Assembly: GCA_965216225.1 (NCBI GenBank)
Contig: CBDCFF010000025.1
Span: 1-64,000 of the forward strand
DNA: 64,000 nucleotides
Source: 3107 sp965216225
GTDB taxonomy: Bacteria; Pseudomonadota; Alphaproteobacteria; Rhodobacterales; Rhodobacteraceae
Reading direction: 5' to 3'
How positions within the stretch are numbered: the stretch's first letter is position 1; each line of letters opens with the position of its first letter. Below the pieces are notes generated by a model. The model had not been told where the DNA came from and made no database searches. It saw only the letters and a program-made list of their open reading frames with translations. Shown one piece after another: positions 1-8,676 of this stretch. A program made the position numbers and the translations under genes.

Positions 1-610
1 CCAGCATGTCGAAACCTCGGTGACTTGCCATTTCCTTGCCACTGTCGCCCGAACGGGCCTGCTCGCCTACCCTCTTCGCGTGGAGCCCGGAGACAAGCCT
101 GATCTCGTTCTATCGCTACCAACCGGACGCATTGGAATTGAGATCACCGAAGCGGTGCCGGAAGATCAGGCGCGGGTGGATGTTTTTCGGGTGCGCAACG
201 ACATTACAGATCCTCACTATGTACCTCGTTACCAGCACATTAAATCCTCGGCCTCGCCCGCCGACATCGAGAACATTGCGAAAGGACAAGAGCCGACGAT
301 CCCTCACATGGGCGACGTGATAGAGCGTGATTGGGTGGGCGCCATGTTGTTTTGCATCCAAAAAAAGACCGAAACATTTGGGAAACCAGATTTCAAGAAA
401 TATCCCGAAAACTGGTTGCTCATCTATGACAACTGGAGCCCAGTAGCCGGACTGAACGAGGATATTGTCACGGCAATGCTCGACGAGCAGATATTCCAGG
501 ATACCGGGACAACCCCCTTCGACAAGATCTTTATTCAGCGGTCGCTGAATATCTGGGAGTTCAACCCTACGCCACCCGCCGTCAAACACTTGATTCCGAA
601 TCCTTGGTAG
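1..610 (+). CDS. Hypothetical protein, 5' end outside window (possible PD-(D/E)XK-like fold)
   Basis: The reading frame is already open at base 2, so the true start is probably upstream; the first internal start codon is a GTG at 20. The visible part is about 200 residues with no signal peptide or membrane segment. I do not recognise the family. Near its N-terminus a PDLVL stretch is followed after about ten residues by IGIEITE, an Asp...Glu-x-Thr spacing that resembles the core of PD-(D/E)XK nuclease folds; this is a weak structural guess only. Downstream, 138 bp separate its stop from the left end of IS21-A. Base composition is lower in GC than the chromosomal half of the window, which fits accessory DNA. 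Confidence 0.55.
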   Translation, partial: QHVETSVTCHFLATVARTGLLAYPLRVEPGDKPDLVLSLPTGRIGIEITEAVPEDQARVDVFRVRNDITDPHYVPRYQHIKSSASPADIENIAKGQEPTIPHMGDVIERDWVGAMLFCIQKKTETFGKPDFKKYPENWLLIYDNWSPVAGLNEDIVTAMLDEQIFQDTGTTPFDKIFIQRSLNIWEFNPTPPAVKHLIPNPW

Positions 611-875
611 CACGGGTCTGTTCCGGGAACTGGATGAGCATCCATGTATTGAGTCAAAGCGATCTGCCCGGGTTGGACGTCGATAAACCACCCTGAGAGC
701 CGCTCGGAAGCTTCGTGAGGGGCCTTGCAGGCTCGGAACGGAGAAGCGTGTAGCGCGACAATCAAGATGAGAAGTGCGCGTCAATCAGGATGAGAATCCT
801 TGGTCGCGACGTTTGGGACGATGCCGGGCTTTTGTTCCGCGATCAAGGGGTTTGTTTTTTGATTGTCGCGGAGCG

Positions 876-1685
876 TCAATCAGCTTTGGTGTTTTCCGGT
901 GTGGCTTTTTGTGCAGGCCTTCCCGGCCCCTTTGCCTTTTGTGCTGCTCTTCGCCGGTAGCTTTCGACATTCATCTCGAAGATGGTTGCGTGGTGCACGA
1001 GCCTGTCGACGGCGGCCAATGTCATGGCCGGGTCTGGAAAAATCGCATTCCACTCCCCGAAGGGCTGGTTGGCCGTGATCAACATTGAGCGGCGTTCATA
1101 TCTCGCGCTGATGAGTTCGAAGAGCACACTGGTTTCAGCCTGATCCTTGGTGACGTAGGTGATGTCATCGAGGATCAGCAGATGGAATTTGTCGAGCTTT
1201 GCAATGGCACTTTCGAGGACGAGATCGCGGCGGGCCTGTTGGAGTTTCTGGACCAGATCGGTGGTGCGGCTGAATAGGACGCGGTAGCCTTGCTCGACAA
1301 GGGCGAGCCCGATGGCTGAGCCGAGATGTGATTTGCCCACACCTGGCGGCCCAAACAGCAGGATGTTGCCGCCCTTTCCGATCCAGCTGTCGCCAGCGGT
1401 GATCGCACTGACATGGGCCTTGGACAGCATGGGGACGGCTGTGAAGTCGAAGGTGTCGATCGTTTTTCCGGGCAACAGGCGTGCCTGTGCGAGATGTCGC
1501 TCGATACGACGGCGATCTCGTTCAGCCAGTTCATGCTCCACCAGGGTGCTGAGCATCCGAGCGGCGGGCCAGCCTTCCTTGTCGGCTTGTTCCGCAAAGC
1601 GCGGCCATAGCGCCTTGATGGCTGGCAAGCGCAATTCGGTCAGAGCCAAGGTTAGGCGGGCGGTATCGGTCTGGGGCGATGTCAT
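876..1685 (-). CDS. istB: IstB-like ATP-binding helper of IS21-A
   Basis: A 269-residue AAA+ ATPase that assists the IS21 transposase in strand transfer and target choice. Walker A is GPPGVGKSH near residue 115 and Walker B is LLILDDI near residue 172, both intact. The start ATG at 1685 overlaps the istA stop by 4 bp (ATGA), the usual istA-istB coupling. The predicted protein is identical to the copy at 12182-12991. Because istA of this copy is broken, the protein could only act in trans with another IS21 transposase. Confidence 0.95.
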   Translation of the reverse strand: MTSPQTDTARLTLALTELRLPAIKALWPRFAEQADKEGWPAARMLSTLVEHELAERDRRRIERHLAQARLLPGKTIDTFDFTAVPMLSKAHVSAITAGDSWIGKGGNILLFGPPGVGKSHLGSAIGLALVEQGYRVLFSRTTDLVQKLQQARRDLVLESAIAKLDKFHLLILDDITYVTKDQAETSVLFELISARYERRSMLITANQPFGEWNAIFPDPAMTLAAVDRLVHHATIFEMNVESYRRRAAQKAKGPGRPAQKATPENTKAD

Positions 1686-2238
1686 GCTGTCACCTCCTGA
1701 GCGGATGGCGTACCGCCGACCAACTGGTCGTAAGATGACAGGTCGGCCAGTTGCACCGCGACTTGGGGGAGTGCGTCTTGTGATGGGCTAAACACTGCGC
1801 GTAGGGCCGCCATGTCAGGCGGGCGCTTCTGGCGAAGGTCCTCCTCAAGCTGCGCTGCCAATTCAGCCTCGCAGCCCCGCTCGTGTGCCAGCGCCAGAAG
1901 ATCGACAACCATGCGACACGCCGCCTTCTCACTGGTCTGCTCCAGCAGGAATGCGAACATGTTACGGAACGCCCGGCGCGGGAATAGCTGATCCCGATAG
2001 ACCAGCCCCATCAGCGCCATGGGCTTTTTGCGCAAGGAGTGGATGACGTGGTGGTAATTGACCACGTGCCCATGGCTCCCGGTGCTCGAGGCTCGTCCGC
2101 GTGTCAGCGTTAGCAGGGCAGAGCTTCCCAGGAACAGCTCCAACCGATCATCGTAGAGCCGAACCCGCAGCTGATGCCCGATCAACCGGGATGGCACGGT
2201 GTAGAACACCTTGCGCAAGGTGAAGCCCCCGGAGGAAG
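1682..2238 (-). pseudogene. istA: istA C-terminal part, separated by IS66-A
   Basis: This is the C-terminal portion (about 180 residues) of the IS21 DDE transposase. The frame continues without break into the N-terminal part at 6075-7038 once IS66-A and one copy of its duplication GGAGGAAG (2231-2238 / 6067-6074) are removed. The uninterrupted sequence of this region can be seen in IS21-B at 12988-13900. As it stands the transposase cannot be made in one piece. Confidence 0.93.
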
Positions 2239-2284
2239 GTGACCGTTCGGTGAAGGAGCCTTGGCGTACTGCCGGTCGTCCCGG

Positions 2285-3802
2285 TTACGCTGCTGATGCA
2301 GCGTAACGCCAGGGCATCAGCTCGTCCAGCCGAGTGATCTTGTGATCCGCGATGCGGGCGAGAACCCATGTGAGCCAGGCTTGTGGATCGACTTTATTAA
2401 GCTTTGCCGTTTCGATCAGGGTGTAGGCGATGGCCATGGCTTTGCCACCGCCCTCGGAACCGGCGAACATCCAATTTTTGCGACCTATGGCGACAGGTTT
2501 TATGGCGCGTTCGGCGATGTTGTTGTCCGCTTCCAGAAAGCCATGGTTCAAATAACCGCGTGCCTTTGGCAAACGACCAAGGGCATAACGGATCGCTTGG
2601 GCCAGAGGCGACTTGCCAGATATATTTGGCAACTGCGCGTGTAACCAGGTCTCAAGTTCATCGAAGATCGGTTTTGCCTTTTCCTGACGGATGGCAACGC
2701 GCTCTTCAGACGGTTTGCCACGCGCCTCTTTCTCGACGGCATAGAGTTCCGCGGTCCGGCGGAGGGCTTCTTCGGCAATCGATGAGCCTTGCGCGGCAAA
2801 GATGTCTACAAACTTGCGTCTGACGTGCGCCAAACAAGCCATCTCCTGGGCCTTGTCCTCACCGAATACCCCGTTGAAGCCGGAATACCCGTCCGCATGG
2901 ACCCAGCCTTTGTAGCCGGAGAGATGTGAGACGGGATGTTCGCCCTTGCGATCAATCGTGAACTGATACCACGCGCAGGGCGGTGATGATCCAGACCATG
3001 GTCGTTCATCGCGAACATAGGTCCAGACACGGGCGGTCCTGGTCTTCTTGTTGCCGGGGGCCTGCATTTTAACAGGCGTATCATCAGCGAAGGTGGCCGC
3101 GCCTCGGCGGACCATTCGGCCAATGGTGTCAGCCAGAGGTTCCAGAAGCGCGGTGGAGCCGCCAACCCAATTGGTCAGAGTTGATCGATTAAGATCAACG
3201 CCTTCACGGGCGTATATTTGCGACTGACGGTAGAGCGGCAGGTGGTCCGCGTATTTGCTGACCAACACGTGCGCCAGCAGCCCCGGTCCCGGGCGGCCAC
3301 GTTCGATCGGGCGCGATGGCAGCGGCGATTGGACAATGGCCTCGCAACAGGAACAGGCCATACGCGGACGCACGATCCGGTTCACGACAAAACGCCCCGG
3401 TTTGTATTCCAACTCCTCGGTCACGTCCTCACCGAGCCTCTTCAACGCCCCACCGCAACGTCGGCAGTCCTCGCCCGGCGACAAGACCTCTTCGTGCCGG
3501 TCCAGATGATCGGGCAAGGGCTTGCGGCTGTGCCGGCGGGCCGGTTTGTCCGTTTCAGGCGTTGGAGCAGGCGCCGCCTGTTCTCCAGCGGCTTCGGCAA
3601 TCGCCTCATCTTCCTGGAAGACCAGATTGAGCTGGTAGAGGCTTTCTGATTTCGATCCAAACCGGTGCCGGTCATGCCCCGCCAGTTGGTGTTGGAGTTG
3701 TTCCACCTTCAGGGTCAGCGCCTTGACTTCATCGGCCAGAAGCCGGTTCACTGCCCGCAGTTCCGCAGGATCATCCGGGGCTATGTCGAGGTCCTTCAGC
3801 AT
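2285..3802 (-). CDS. tnpC: IS66-A transposase TnpC
   Basis: A 505-residue IS66 transposase. The N-terminal coiled region (about 1-60) includes GHDRHRFGSKSES, a conserved IS66 segment. A CxxC...CxxC zinc-ribbon pair follows at about 113-155, then the catalytic DDE core with FADDTPVKM (first Asp), HADGYSGFN (second Asp) and EADNNIAERAIKP (Glu region). The C-terminal IS66 cap is present to the end. Full length with no internal stop. It is about 60% similar by eye to TnpC of IS66-B. Seventy base pairs separate it from tnpB. Confidence 0.95.
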   Translation of the reverse strand: MLKDLDIAPDDPAELRAVNRLLADEVKALTLKVEQLQHQLAGHDRHRFGSKSESLYQLNLVFQEDEAIAEAAGEQAAPAPTPETDKPARRHSRKPLPDHLDRHEEVLSPGEDCRRCGGALKRLGEDVTEELEYKPGRFVVNRIVRPRMACSCCEAIVQSPLPSRPIERGRPGPGLLAHVLVSKYADHLPLYRQSQIYAREGVDLNRSTLTNWVGGSTALLEPLADTIGRMVRRGAATFADDTPVKMQAPGNKKTRTARVWTYVRDERPWSGSSPPCAWYQFTIDRKGEHPVSHLSGYKGWVHADGYSGFNGVFGEDKAQEMACLAHVRRKFVDIFAAQGSSIAEEALRRTAELYAVEKEARGKPSEERVAIRQEKAKPIFDELETWLHAQLPNISGKSPLAQAIRYALGRLPKARGYLNHGFLEADNNIAERAIKPVAIGRKNWMFAGSEGGGKAMAIAYTLIETAKLNKVDPQAWLTWVLARIADHKITRLDELMPWRYAASAA

Positions 3803-3872
3803 CGCCGATCCTATACCAGATCAGCATTCCGGGGTGAACCCCGAAAGCGCGCAAAGCCTCGTATTTATTGAC

Positions 3873-4220
3873 CTATCCTACGCTCAACGGTCTCCAGGTT
3901 TTACGGGGCATCCGCCAGTCAATCCCCTCCAACAGCATTGAGAGCTGCGCGGGTGTGACGCTGATCTTGCCGTCCTTTGCAGCGGGCCAGACAAACCGCC
4001 CTTTCTCCAACCGCTTCGAAAACAGGCACGCACCCTGGCAATCCCACCAGATGATCTTCAACAGATCGCCGCGCCGCCCCCGGAACACGAACAGGTGGCC
4101 GGAATACGGGTCTTCGGCCAAAACCTTCCCGGCCTGGGCCGCCAGCGTATTGAACCCTCGCCGCATGTCCGTGACACCCGCCGACAGCCACACCCGCGTG
4201 TTGCCCGGCACCGGGATCAA
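3873..4220 (-). CDS. tnpB: IS66-A Orf2 protein TnpB
   Basis: A 115-residue IS66 Orf2-like protein. It starts MIPVPGNTRVWLSAGVTDMRRG and contains the family signature FRGRRGDLLKIIWWDCQGACLF. The role is accessory to transposition and the biochemistry is poorly known. The start overlaps the tnpA stop by 4 bp (4217-4220), so translation is probably coupled. This name should not be confused with the RNA-guided TnpB of IS200/IS605. Confidence 0.95.
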   Translation of the reverse strand: MIPVPGNTRVWLSAGVTDMRRGFNTLAAQAGKVLAEDPYSGHLFVFRGRRGDLLKIIWWDCQGACLFSKRLEKGRFVWPAAKDGKISVTPAQLSMLLEGIDWRMPRKTWRPLSVG

Positions 4221-4606
4221 GACATCAGCCCCTTCAGCAGCCGCGCCGGCACATCAGGATCGAACCCACCCCCGGCGCTGATCCGGTGACCGCCAGCCAA
4301 CTCAATCTCGATACCGCCACCGAAGGCGACGGGACCGGATGGCTGCGCCGGGACCGGATGTGAAGCAGCCGGAGAAATCTCAACCGGCAGAAACACGGAT
4401 GCAGCTACGACCTCGGTGAAATCTGGCGCAAAACGCGGGTCCTTCAGCCATTTGAAGATCAGATTGGCGTTCATCGCGTAGCGCCGCGCAACCTGAGCCA
4501 CAGAAACACCCGGCGCGGCAGTCTGCAGGCAGATCGAACGCTTCTCGTCGTCCCACCAAATTCGCTTCTTGCGACTGCCAGCCATAGAGTGCCTCATGGT
4601 GTCCAC
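4217..4606 (-). CDS. tnpA: IS66-A Orf1 protein TnpA
   Basis: About 122-129 residues. An N-terminal helix-turn-helix (RKKRIWWDDEKRSICLQTAA, then VAQVARRYAMNANLIFKWL) is typical of the IS66/IS3 Orf1 DNA-binding protein. The longest frame uses GTG at 4606; ATG codons at 4597 and 4585 are more likely starts, the latter giving the usual MAGSRKKR. IS256-A is inserted at 4609, a few bases upstream, so the native promoter has been cut off and any expression would have to start inside IS256-A. Confidence 0.9.
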   Translation of the reverse strand: MDTMRHSMAGSRKKRIWWDDEKRSICLQTAAPGVSVAQVARRYAMNANLIFKWLKDPRFAPDFTEVVAASVFLPVEISPAASHPVPAQPSGPVAFGGGIEIELAGGHRISAGGGFDPDVPARLLKGLMS

Positions 4607-4639
4607 TAGAGCTATGCCCGAAAGTTGGTGATGGTGTGA

Positions 4640-5900
4640 TCAGGCGGCGTGGTGAATTTGCTTGATCCCGTCTCTGAACTCAACCCCTTCAATGATCTCT
4701 GGCATGCGGTTGGCGCCGTCGAGCTTTCGCCATTTTCCTTGCGCTGACATCATCAGCTTGAATGCCATGGCCAACCCGGTCTTGCGGCTCAGGCAGCCTT
4801 TGGTTTTGCCGGTGCGGTGGCGGACGGTGGCGGACGGTGGCGAAGGTGCTCTCGATCGGGTTCGTGGTTCGGATGTGCTTCCAGTGCTCAGCAGGGAAGC
4901 CGTAGAAGGAGAGCAGCACAGCCCGGTCTTTGGTCAGTTTCCCAACCGCCTTGTCATATTTCGCGCCGTAGGTTTCCACGAAGAAATCGAAGGCGGCCCC
5001 GGCTTCGGTCTTCGTTTCCGCCTGCCAGATATCATGCAGGTGGCCCTTGGCTTTGGCCTGCACCGATTTGGGCATGGCATTGAGAACGTTTCCGGTCTTG
5101 TGAACCCAGCACCGTTGTTCCCGGGTGCTGCCGAAGACTTCGCGCAGCGCCGCCCAGAACCCCAAGGCACCGTCGCCAATGGCCAGATCGGGGGCGTGGG
5201 ACAGCCCGCGACGCTTGAGATCGAGCAGCAACTCGCGCCAACTCTGCGTGCTTTCACGGTAGCCGTCGGTGAGGCCCAGAACCTCCTTGCGGCCCCACTC
5301 ATCCGCGCCGATCAGCACCAGAACGCATTGTTTCTGCTCTTCCATACGCGGTTGGAAATAGACACCATCGGCCCAGACATAGACGAAACGCCGGGCGCTG
5401 AGATCGCGGCGCTGCCAGCGTTCATACTCCGCCCCCCAGTCCGCTTTCAATCGCGAGATGGTGCTCGATGAAAGCCCTGCCGCGTTCGGCCCCAACAGCG
5501 CCCCAAGAGCCTCCTGAAAGTCGCCCGTGGAAATGCCCTTGAGGTAGAGCCACGGCAGCAGTTCCTCAATCGATCTGGTCTTGCGCAGCCAGGGCGGCAA
5601 GATCGACGAGGCGAAACGGATCTTTTCGTCCACATTGCCCCGGTCCCGCATCCGCGGCACCTTCACTGGTACCGGGCCGATGCCGGTCATGACCTCGCGC
5701 TCGGGCAGATGACCATGGCGCACCAGCCGCGCACGGCCATCGTCCGTCACCTCGCGGGCATGGGCGGCGAGGAGTGTGGCCAATTCCGCTTCCACCGCCT
5801 GTTTGAGCAGTTGGCGCGCGCCGGTTTGCAGGATGTCGGTCAGCGGGTCAGACGAAAATCCCGATGGATCGGGCAACGGCGTGATGGTAGACTTCGTCAT
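4640..5900 (-). pseudogene. IS256-A transposase, frameshifted near the C-terminus by a 10-bp duplication
   Basis: Mutator-type DDE transposase, start MTKSTITPL at 5900 (a longer in-frame extension to 5963 is unlikely). The domain is clear through NPIESTFATVRHR at about residue 345. There the coding strand holds a tandem 10-bp duplication (CGGACGGTGG twice on the plus strand, 4821-4840) that shifts the frame. The shifted product runs to a stop at 4689, while the original frame would continue to a stop at 4640 (ending HHAA). The first catalytic Asp (WADGVYF) and second Asp (AIGDGALGFW) are present; the Glu lies in the NPIES segment just before the lesion. Activity is doubtful. Confidence 0.85.
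4821..4840. repeat. 10-bp tandem duplication (CGGACGGTGG x2) in IS256-A transposase
   Basis: Two exact adjacent copies of CGGACGGTGG. Deleting one copy restores the C-terminal frame of the transposase, so this looks like a slippage mutation, possibly reversible. Confidence 0.9.
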
Positions 5901-6074
5901 GTGGCATATCCTTTTCTCTGCTGAGAATTGCGGCGCGTGAACAACGCCATGATATGCCGCCAATCAGCGCCATCACCAACTTTCGGCTATAACTCTGTCC
6001 ACTATCGATGGTGGACACTATCGGCTCCTCCGCCCCCGCGTTAGGTCCGGTTCAACGGACGCTCACGGAGGAAG

Positions 6075-7038
6075 TGACGCGCAACGTGATCTCCTCGTAA
6101 TCCGTGGTCCGCCGCGTCGGCAAAGGTCTGAGGCTCGCACGTTCCGCATCGATACGCTTGGCATTGCGGGCGTTGATCCGGCCCACGATCTCGTCGATGA
6201 AGCGACGATAATCTTGCAAGCTTTCGAAGTCGCGCGACCCACGCATGACCAGCGCGTCCTCAATGGTGCGCTTCAGATGCCCATTGGGGCTCTCGATGGA
6301 ACCGTTCTCGTGTGCGACGCCCTTGTTGTTGCGCGTCGGCGTCATTCCATAATGGTTGCACAGGGCGTCGAAGCGGTCGGTTAGATCGGCCCGGGATGAC
6401 TTATCCAGGTTCTTGAAGGCCGCCGACAGGCTGTCAGTTCCATGATTGTGTGGCACGCCGCCGAGCGTCCAGAGGGCGTTCTGCAATCCCTCAGCCAGCG
6501 CCACATAGCTTTCGCCGCCCAGCACGACGTGGGCGTGCTGAAACCCGCTATAGGCAAGCCGGAAGTGATACAGTCGATGGCCCAGTGCCTCACCGGCAAT
6601 GGTCACACCCAACTTGCCCATGGCGGTGAAATCCGACAGGCCCATTTTGCCCGGTGTGTGGGTCTGCCGGAAAATGACGTCCTGTTCAGGGCCGTGTTCC
6701 GCATTCCAGGCGCGTATCCGTCGCTCCGGAGTCCGTCGGATGCCCGTACCCAGATCAGAATGCCGACGCAGAAGCTCCTCGTAAACCGCCACAGGTCGGA
6801 TCCCCGGTGAGGACCGCAGAAGCGGCACGACCTCCGCATCAAAAATGTCCGCCAGCGGGTCCGGACGCCGCCGGCCGCGAGGGGCCTTCTTCTGTGATGG
6901 TAAAATTGGGTCAGCTTGCAGCCGATAGCCCGTTGCCTGGCTGATCCCCGCCTTGGCAGCGGCAACGGCAACGGAATGGGTCGATCTGAGCGTCATGAAG
7001 AGCCTCATTTGTTGGTCAGTGACATGACAGCCCGGCAT
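6075..7038 (-). pseudogene. istA: istA N-terminal part of IS21-A
   Basis: N-terminal and catalytic part (about 320 residues) of the IS21 transposase, start MPGCHVTDQQMRLF at 7038. An N-terminal helix-turn-helix (VAVAAAKAGISQATGYRLQ) is followed by an integrase-type core with LSDFTAMGKLGV (first Asp), HNHGTDSLSAAF (second Asp) and NKGVAHENGSIESPNGHLKR (Glu). The frame breaks at the IS66-A junction (6066/6067) after RVTS; the rest lies at 1682-2238. Confidence 0.92.
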
Positions 7039-7114
7039 GAACGATCCCCTTGCACAGAAAATCATTCCTTATCCGAGCCGGCCACAACCGTCAGGCCCGC
7101 CCCAAAAGGGCAAA

Positions 7115-7175
7115 ACGCGTGTGCGGGGCCTCCCCAGTCGGGCTACGCCCTCCCTGCGAGCCCCCGCACACGCGT
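7115..7175. repeat. Perfect 14-bp inverted repeat (large hairpin) in IS21-A upstream of istA
   Basis: ACGCGTGTGCGGGG at 7115-7128 and its exact complement at 7162-7175, with a 33-base loop. It lies between the right terminus and istA. In RNA it would form a strong stem. Transcription entering the element from outside would pass through it before istA, so it may block activation by readthrough. That function is inferred. The same structure occurs in IS21-B at 15924-15984. Confidence 0.8.
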
Positions 7176-7293
7176 TCTCATCCTGATTGACGCTGGATTC
7201 TCACCTTGTTTGTCGCGCAGCAGAAGCGACCAGGAGAGTACCGTAAAGCGTGGGGCAGTTGAATTCTGGGAATGATGCTGCGAATGGTTTTAG

Positions 7294-7953
7294 ATGTCAG
7301 CCGTTCCACAAATCTACCAACTGAAAGTCCGCCTTTTAGGGATCAGCCCGATGATCTTGCGGCGTATGCTTGTGCCGTATTCGACAACCTTGCGAGAGTT
7401 GCACGGCGTTCTACAGGTGGCGATGGGCTGGGAAGGCATTCATCTGTTTCTTTTCGATGTCTACGCGGTGCGGTACGGGTCTTTTGAATTGCATACTGCA
7501 AACCCGGATGTGCCATTGCAGGAATTATGACTTCGGGAGAATGAACGGTTCTCGTACATTTACGATATGGGCGATCACTGGGAACACGAGATCCGTGTTG
7601 AAGCGATCAACCCGCCAGCGAAGAAATCCTACCCGATCTGCGTAGGCGGTTCGGGTGCTTGTCCGCCCGAGGATTGCGGGGGCGTGCATGGAAATCTTGA
7701 ACGACGGGATGAAGCGGAGGGTTATGATGCCTGGAGAGACATGGACATCATGGCTGGCTTTCTCGAAGACGTTGTGGCAGTGGATGCCCCTGACAAGCAG
7801 GTGTCCGATTTCCTATCTGATGATGTCGAAGCCGCGATGGCACGAATAGCTGCGCGCAAGCCTTTCGTGTCGGGCAAGTTTTCACGGGGTGCTGTGAACA
7901 AACGCTTTCGGGCCGGAGACCATCGCGATCTGATGCGCCAGCAGATGTGGTAG
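7294..7953 (+). pseudogene. PRiA4-ORF3-like (IS1096 TnpR-type passenger) gene with an in-frame stop
   Basis: From ATG at 7294 the frame reads about 220 residues to a stop at 7951-7953, broken only by TGA at 7528-7530. The frame is the same on both sides, so this is a nonsense change (for example from CGA), not a frameshift. The N-terminal part (YQLKVRLLGISPMILRRMLV, LQVAMGWEGIHLFLF) and the part after the stop (YIYDMGDHWEHEI, CPPEDCGG) match the plasmid pRiA4b ORF-3 family (PF07929), known as an IS passenger. It lies upstream of a resolvase and an ISKra4 transposase in the same direction. A homologue is the passenger of IS66-B. Confidence 0.85.
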
Positions 7954-7973
7954 GGGTGTTCAGAAAGGGTCGA

Positions 7974-8060
7974 TTTCGGACAGGCTTGAAAAGAATGTCC
8001 GTAAATTATCTTGCAATACTATAGGACACATGTATGATTCTGGACAACATTTTCGGACAG
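7974..8060. promoter_or_regulatory. Candidate resolvase recombination (res) site
   Basis: A cluster of GGACA/TGTCC half-site-like motifs at 7978, 7996, 8024, 8042 and 8055 overlaps the start of the resolvase gene. TTTCGGACAG occurs twice (7974-7983, 8051-8060). TGTCC at 7996 and GGACA at 8024 bound a 33-bp imperfect dyad with an AT-rich middle, the size of one resolvase dimer site. The position next to the recombinase gene fits serine-resolvase systems. No binding data can be inferred beyond this. Confidence 0.5.
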
Positions 8061-8654
8061 AATTGCTACGCTGTGACCAGAACATTTGCCTACGCCAGGG
8101 TATCAACAACCGAACAGGACCCCGACAATCAGATCCGGGAGATCGCTGCTGCGGGATTTGTGGTAGAGCCGCACCGGATGGTAGCCGAGACGGTTTCCGG
8201 ATCACAGGTGATCGCACAGCGGAAGGGATTTGCGCGCCTTTTGGACAAGATGGAGTGCGGCGATGTAATTGTCGTGACCAAGCTGGACCGACTGGGGCGC
8301 GACGCGATTGATGTCAGCACCACCGTGGCCAAGCTGGAAACCTTGGGCATCCGGGTGCATTGCCTTGCATTGGGCAGCGTGGATCTGACCAGTTCAGCGG
8401 GCAAGTTGACGATGGGTGTGATCAACACGGTCGCTCAGTTCGAGCGAGATCTTCTGATCGAACGCACCCAATCCGGACTGGCACGTGCGAAGGCGCAAGG
8501 CAAAGCACTCGGGCGTCCATCAAGCCTTTCGACCGATCAGCAGGCGCGGGTCCGTGAAAAGATCGCCAACGGCGAGTCAGTTTCCTCCATCGCCCGCGAA
8601 ATGGGCACCAGTCGGCAGACGATCATGCGGGCGAGGGATTCAGAACCAACATAA
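8034..8654 (+). CDS. Serine recombinase (resolvase/invertase family)
   Basis: A 206-residue small serine recombinase. The catalytic domain begins RTFAYARVSTTEQDPDNQ, with the nucleophile Ser in ARVS, and includes KLDRLGRD with the conserved arginines. A C-terminal helix-turn-helix (ESVSSIAREMGTSRQTIMRA) follows. ATG at 8034 has an AGGA six bases upstream; GTG at 8073 would give the compact MTRTFAYARVS start and keep the putative res site outside the gene, so the start is uncertain. Its gene lies 22 bp before the ISKra4-type transposase and probably serves cointegrate resolution or inversion of that element. It appears intact. Confidence 0.93.
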   Translation: MILDNIFGQNCYAVTRTFAYARVSTTEQDPDNQIREIAAAGFVVEPHRMVAETVSGSQVIAQRKGFARLLDKMECGDVIVVTKLDRLGRDAIDVSTTVAKLETLGIRVHCLALGSVDLTSSAGKLTMGVINTVAQFERDLLIERTQSGLARAKAQGKALGRPSSLSTDQQARVREKIANGESVSSIAREMGTSRQTIMRARDSEPT

Positions 8655-8676
8655 TCAAACAGGCAGGACCCCGGAG

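Larger units (their letters stand above)
4609..5995 (-). mobile_element. IS256-A: IS256-family element inside IS66-A
   Basis: A 1387-bp element. The left end is GAGCTATGCCCGAAAGTTGG and the right end read inward is GAGTTATAGCCGAAAGTTGG; the shared core continues as TGATGG. The 9-bp target duplication TGTCCACTA lies at 4600-4608 and 5996-6004. It encodes one mutator-type transposase on the minus strand, which carries a frameshift. This is the innermost doll of a three-level nest (IS21 > IS66 > IS256). Confidence 0.93.
2239..6066 (-). mobile_element. IS66-A: IS66-family element inside IS21-A istA, itself hit by IS256-A
   Basis: Terminal inverted repeats are GTGACCGTTCGGTGAA (left) and GTGAGCGTCCGTTGAA (right end read inward), 13 of 16 matching. 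The 8-bp target duplication is GGAGGAAG (2231-2238, 6067-6074), the length normal for IS66. Gene order on the minus strand is tnpA-tnpB-tnpC. Without IS256-A and its 9-bp duplication the element is 2432 bp. It has no passenger gene, unlike IS66-B, and its termini differ from those of IS66-B, so the two are distinct IS66 elements. Confidence 0.92.
749..7222 (-). mobile_element. IS21-A: IS21-family element interrupted by IS66-A
   Basis: Ends are TGTAGCGCGACAATCAAGAT on the left and, read inward from the right, TGCTGCGCGACAAACAAGGT. A second inner repeat unit (778-796 versus 7175-7193, inverted) gives the multiple terminal repeats typical of IS21. The target duplication is GAAGCG (743-748 and 7223-7228), one base longer if the terminal A is counted. 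Without the nested IS66-A and its 8-bp duplication the element is 2638 bp, equal to IS21-B after the same subtraction. istB is intact at the left; istA is split. The two IS21 copies differ by only a few bases, so their spread was recent. Confidence 0.92.

Noticed and set aside
7115..7175. Hairpin as a CRISPR repeat or attC site
   Set aside because: It is a single inverted repeat present once per IS21 copy, with no spacer array and no integrase nearby.
7528..7530. Selenocysteine codon in the PRiA4-ORF3 gene
   Set aside because: No SECIS-like hairpin was seen after the TGA, and homologues show no reason for Sec; a nonsense mutation is simpler.
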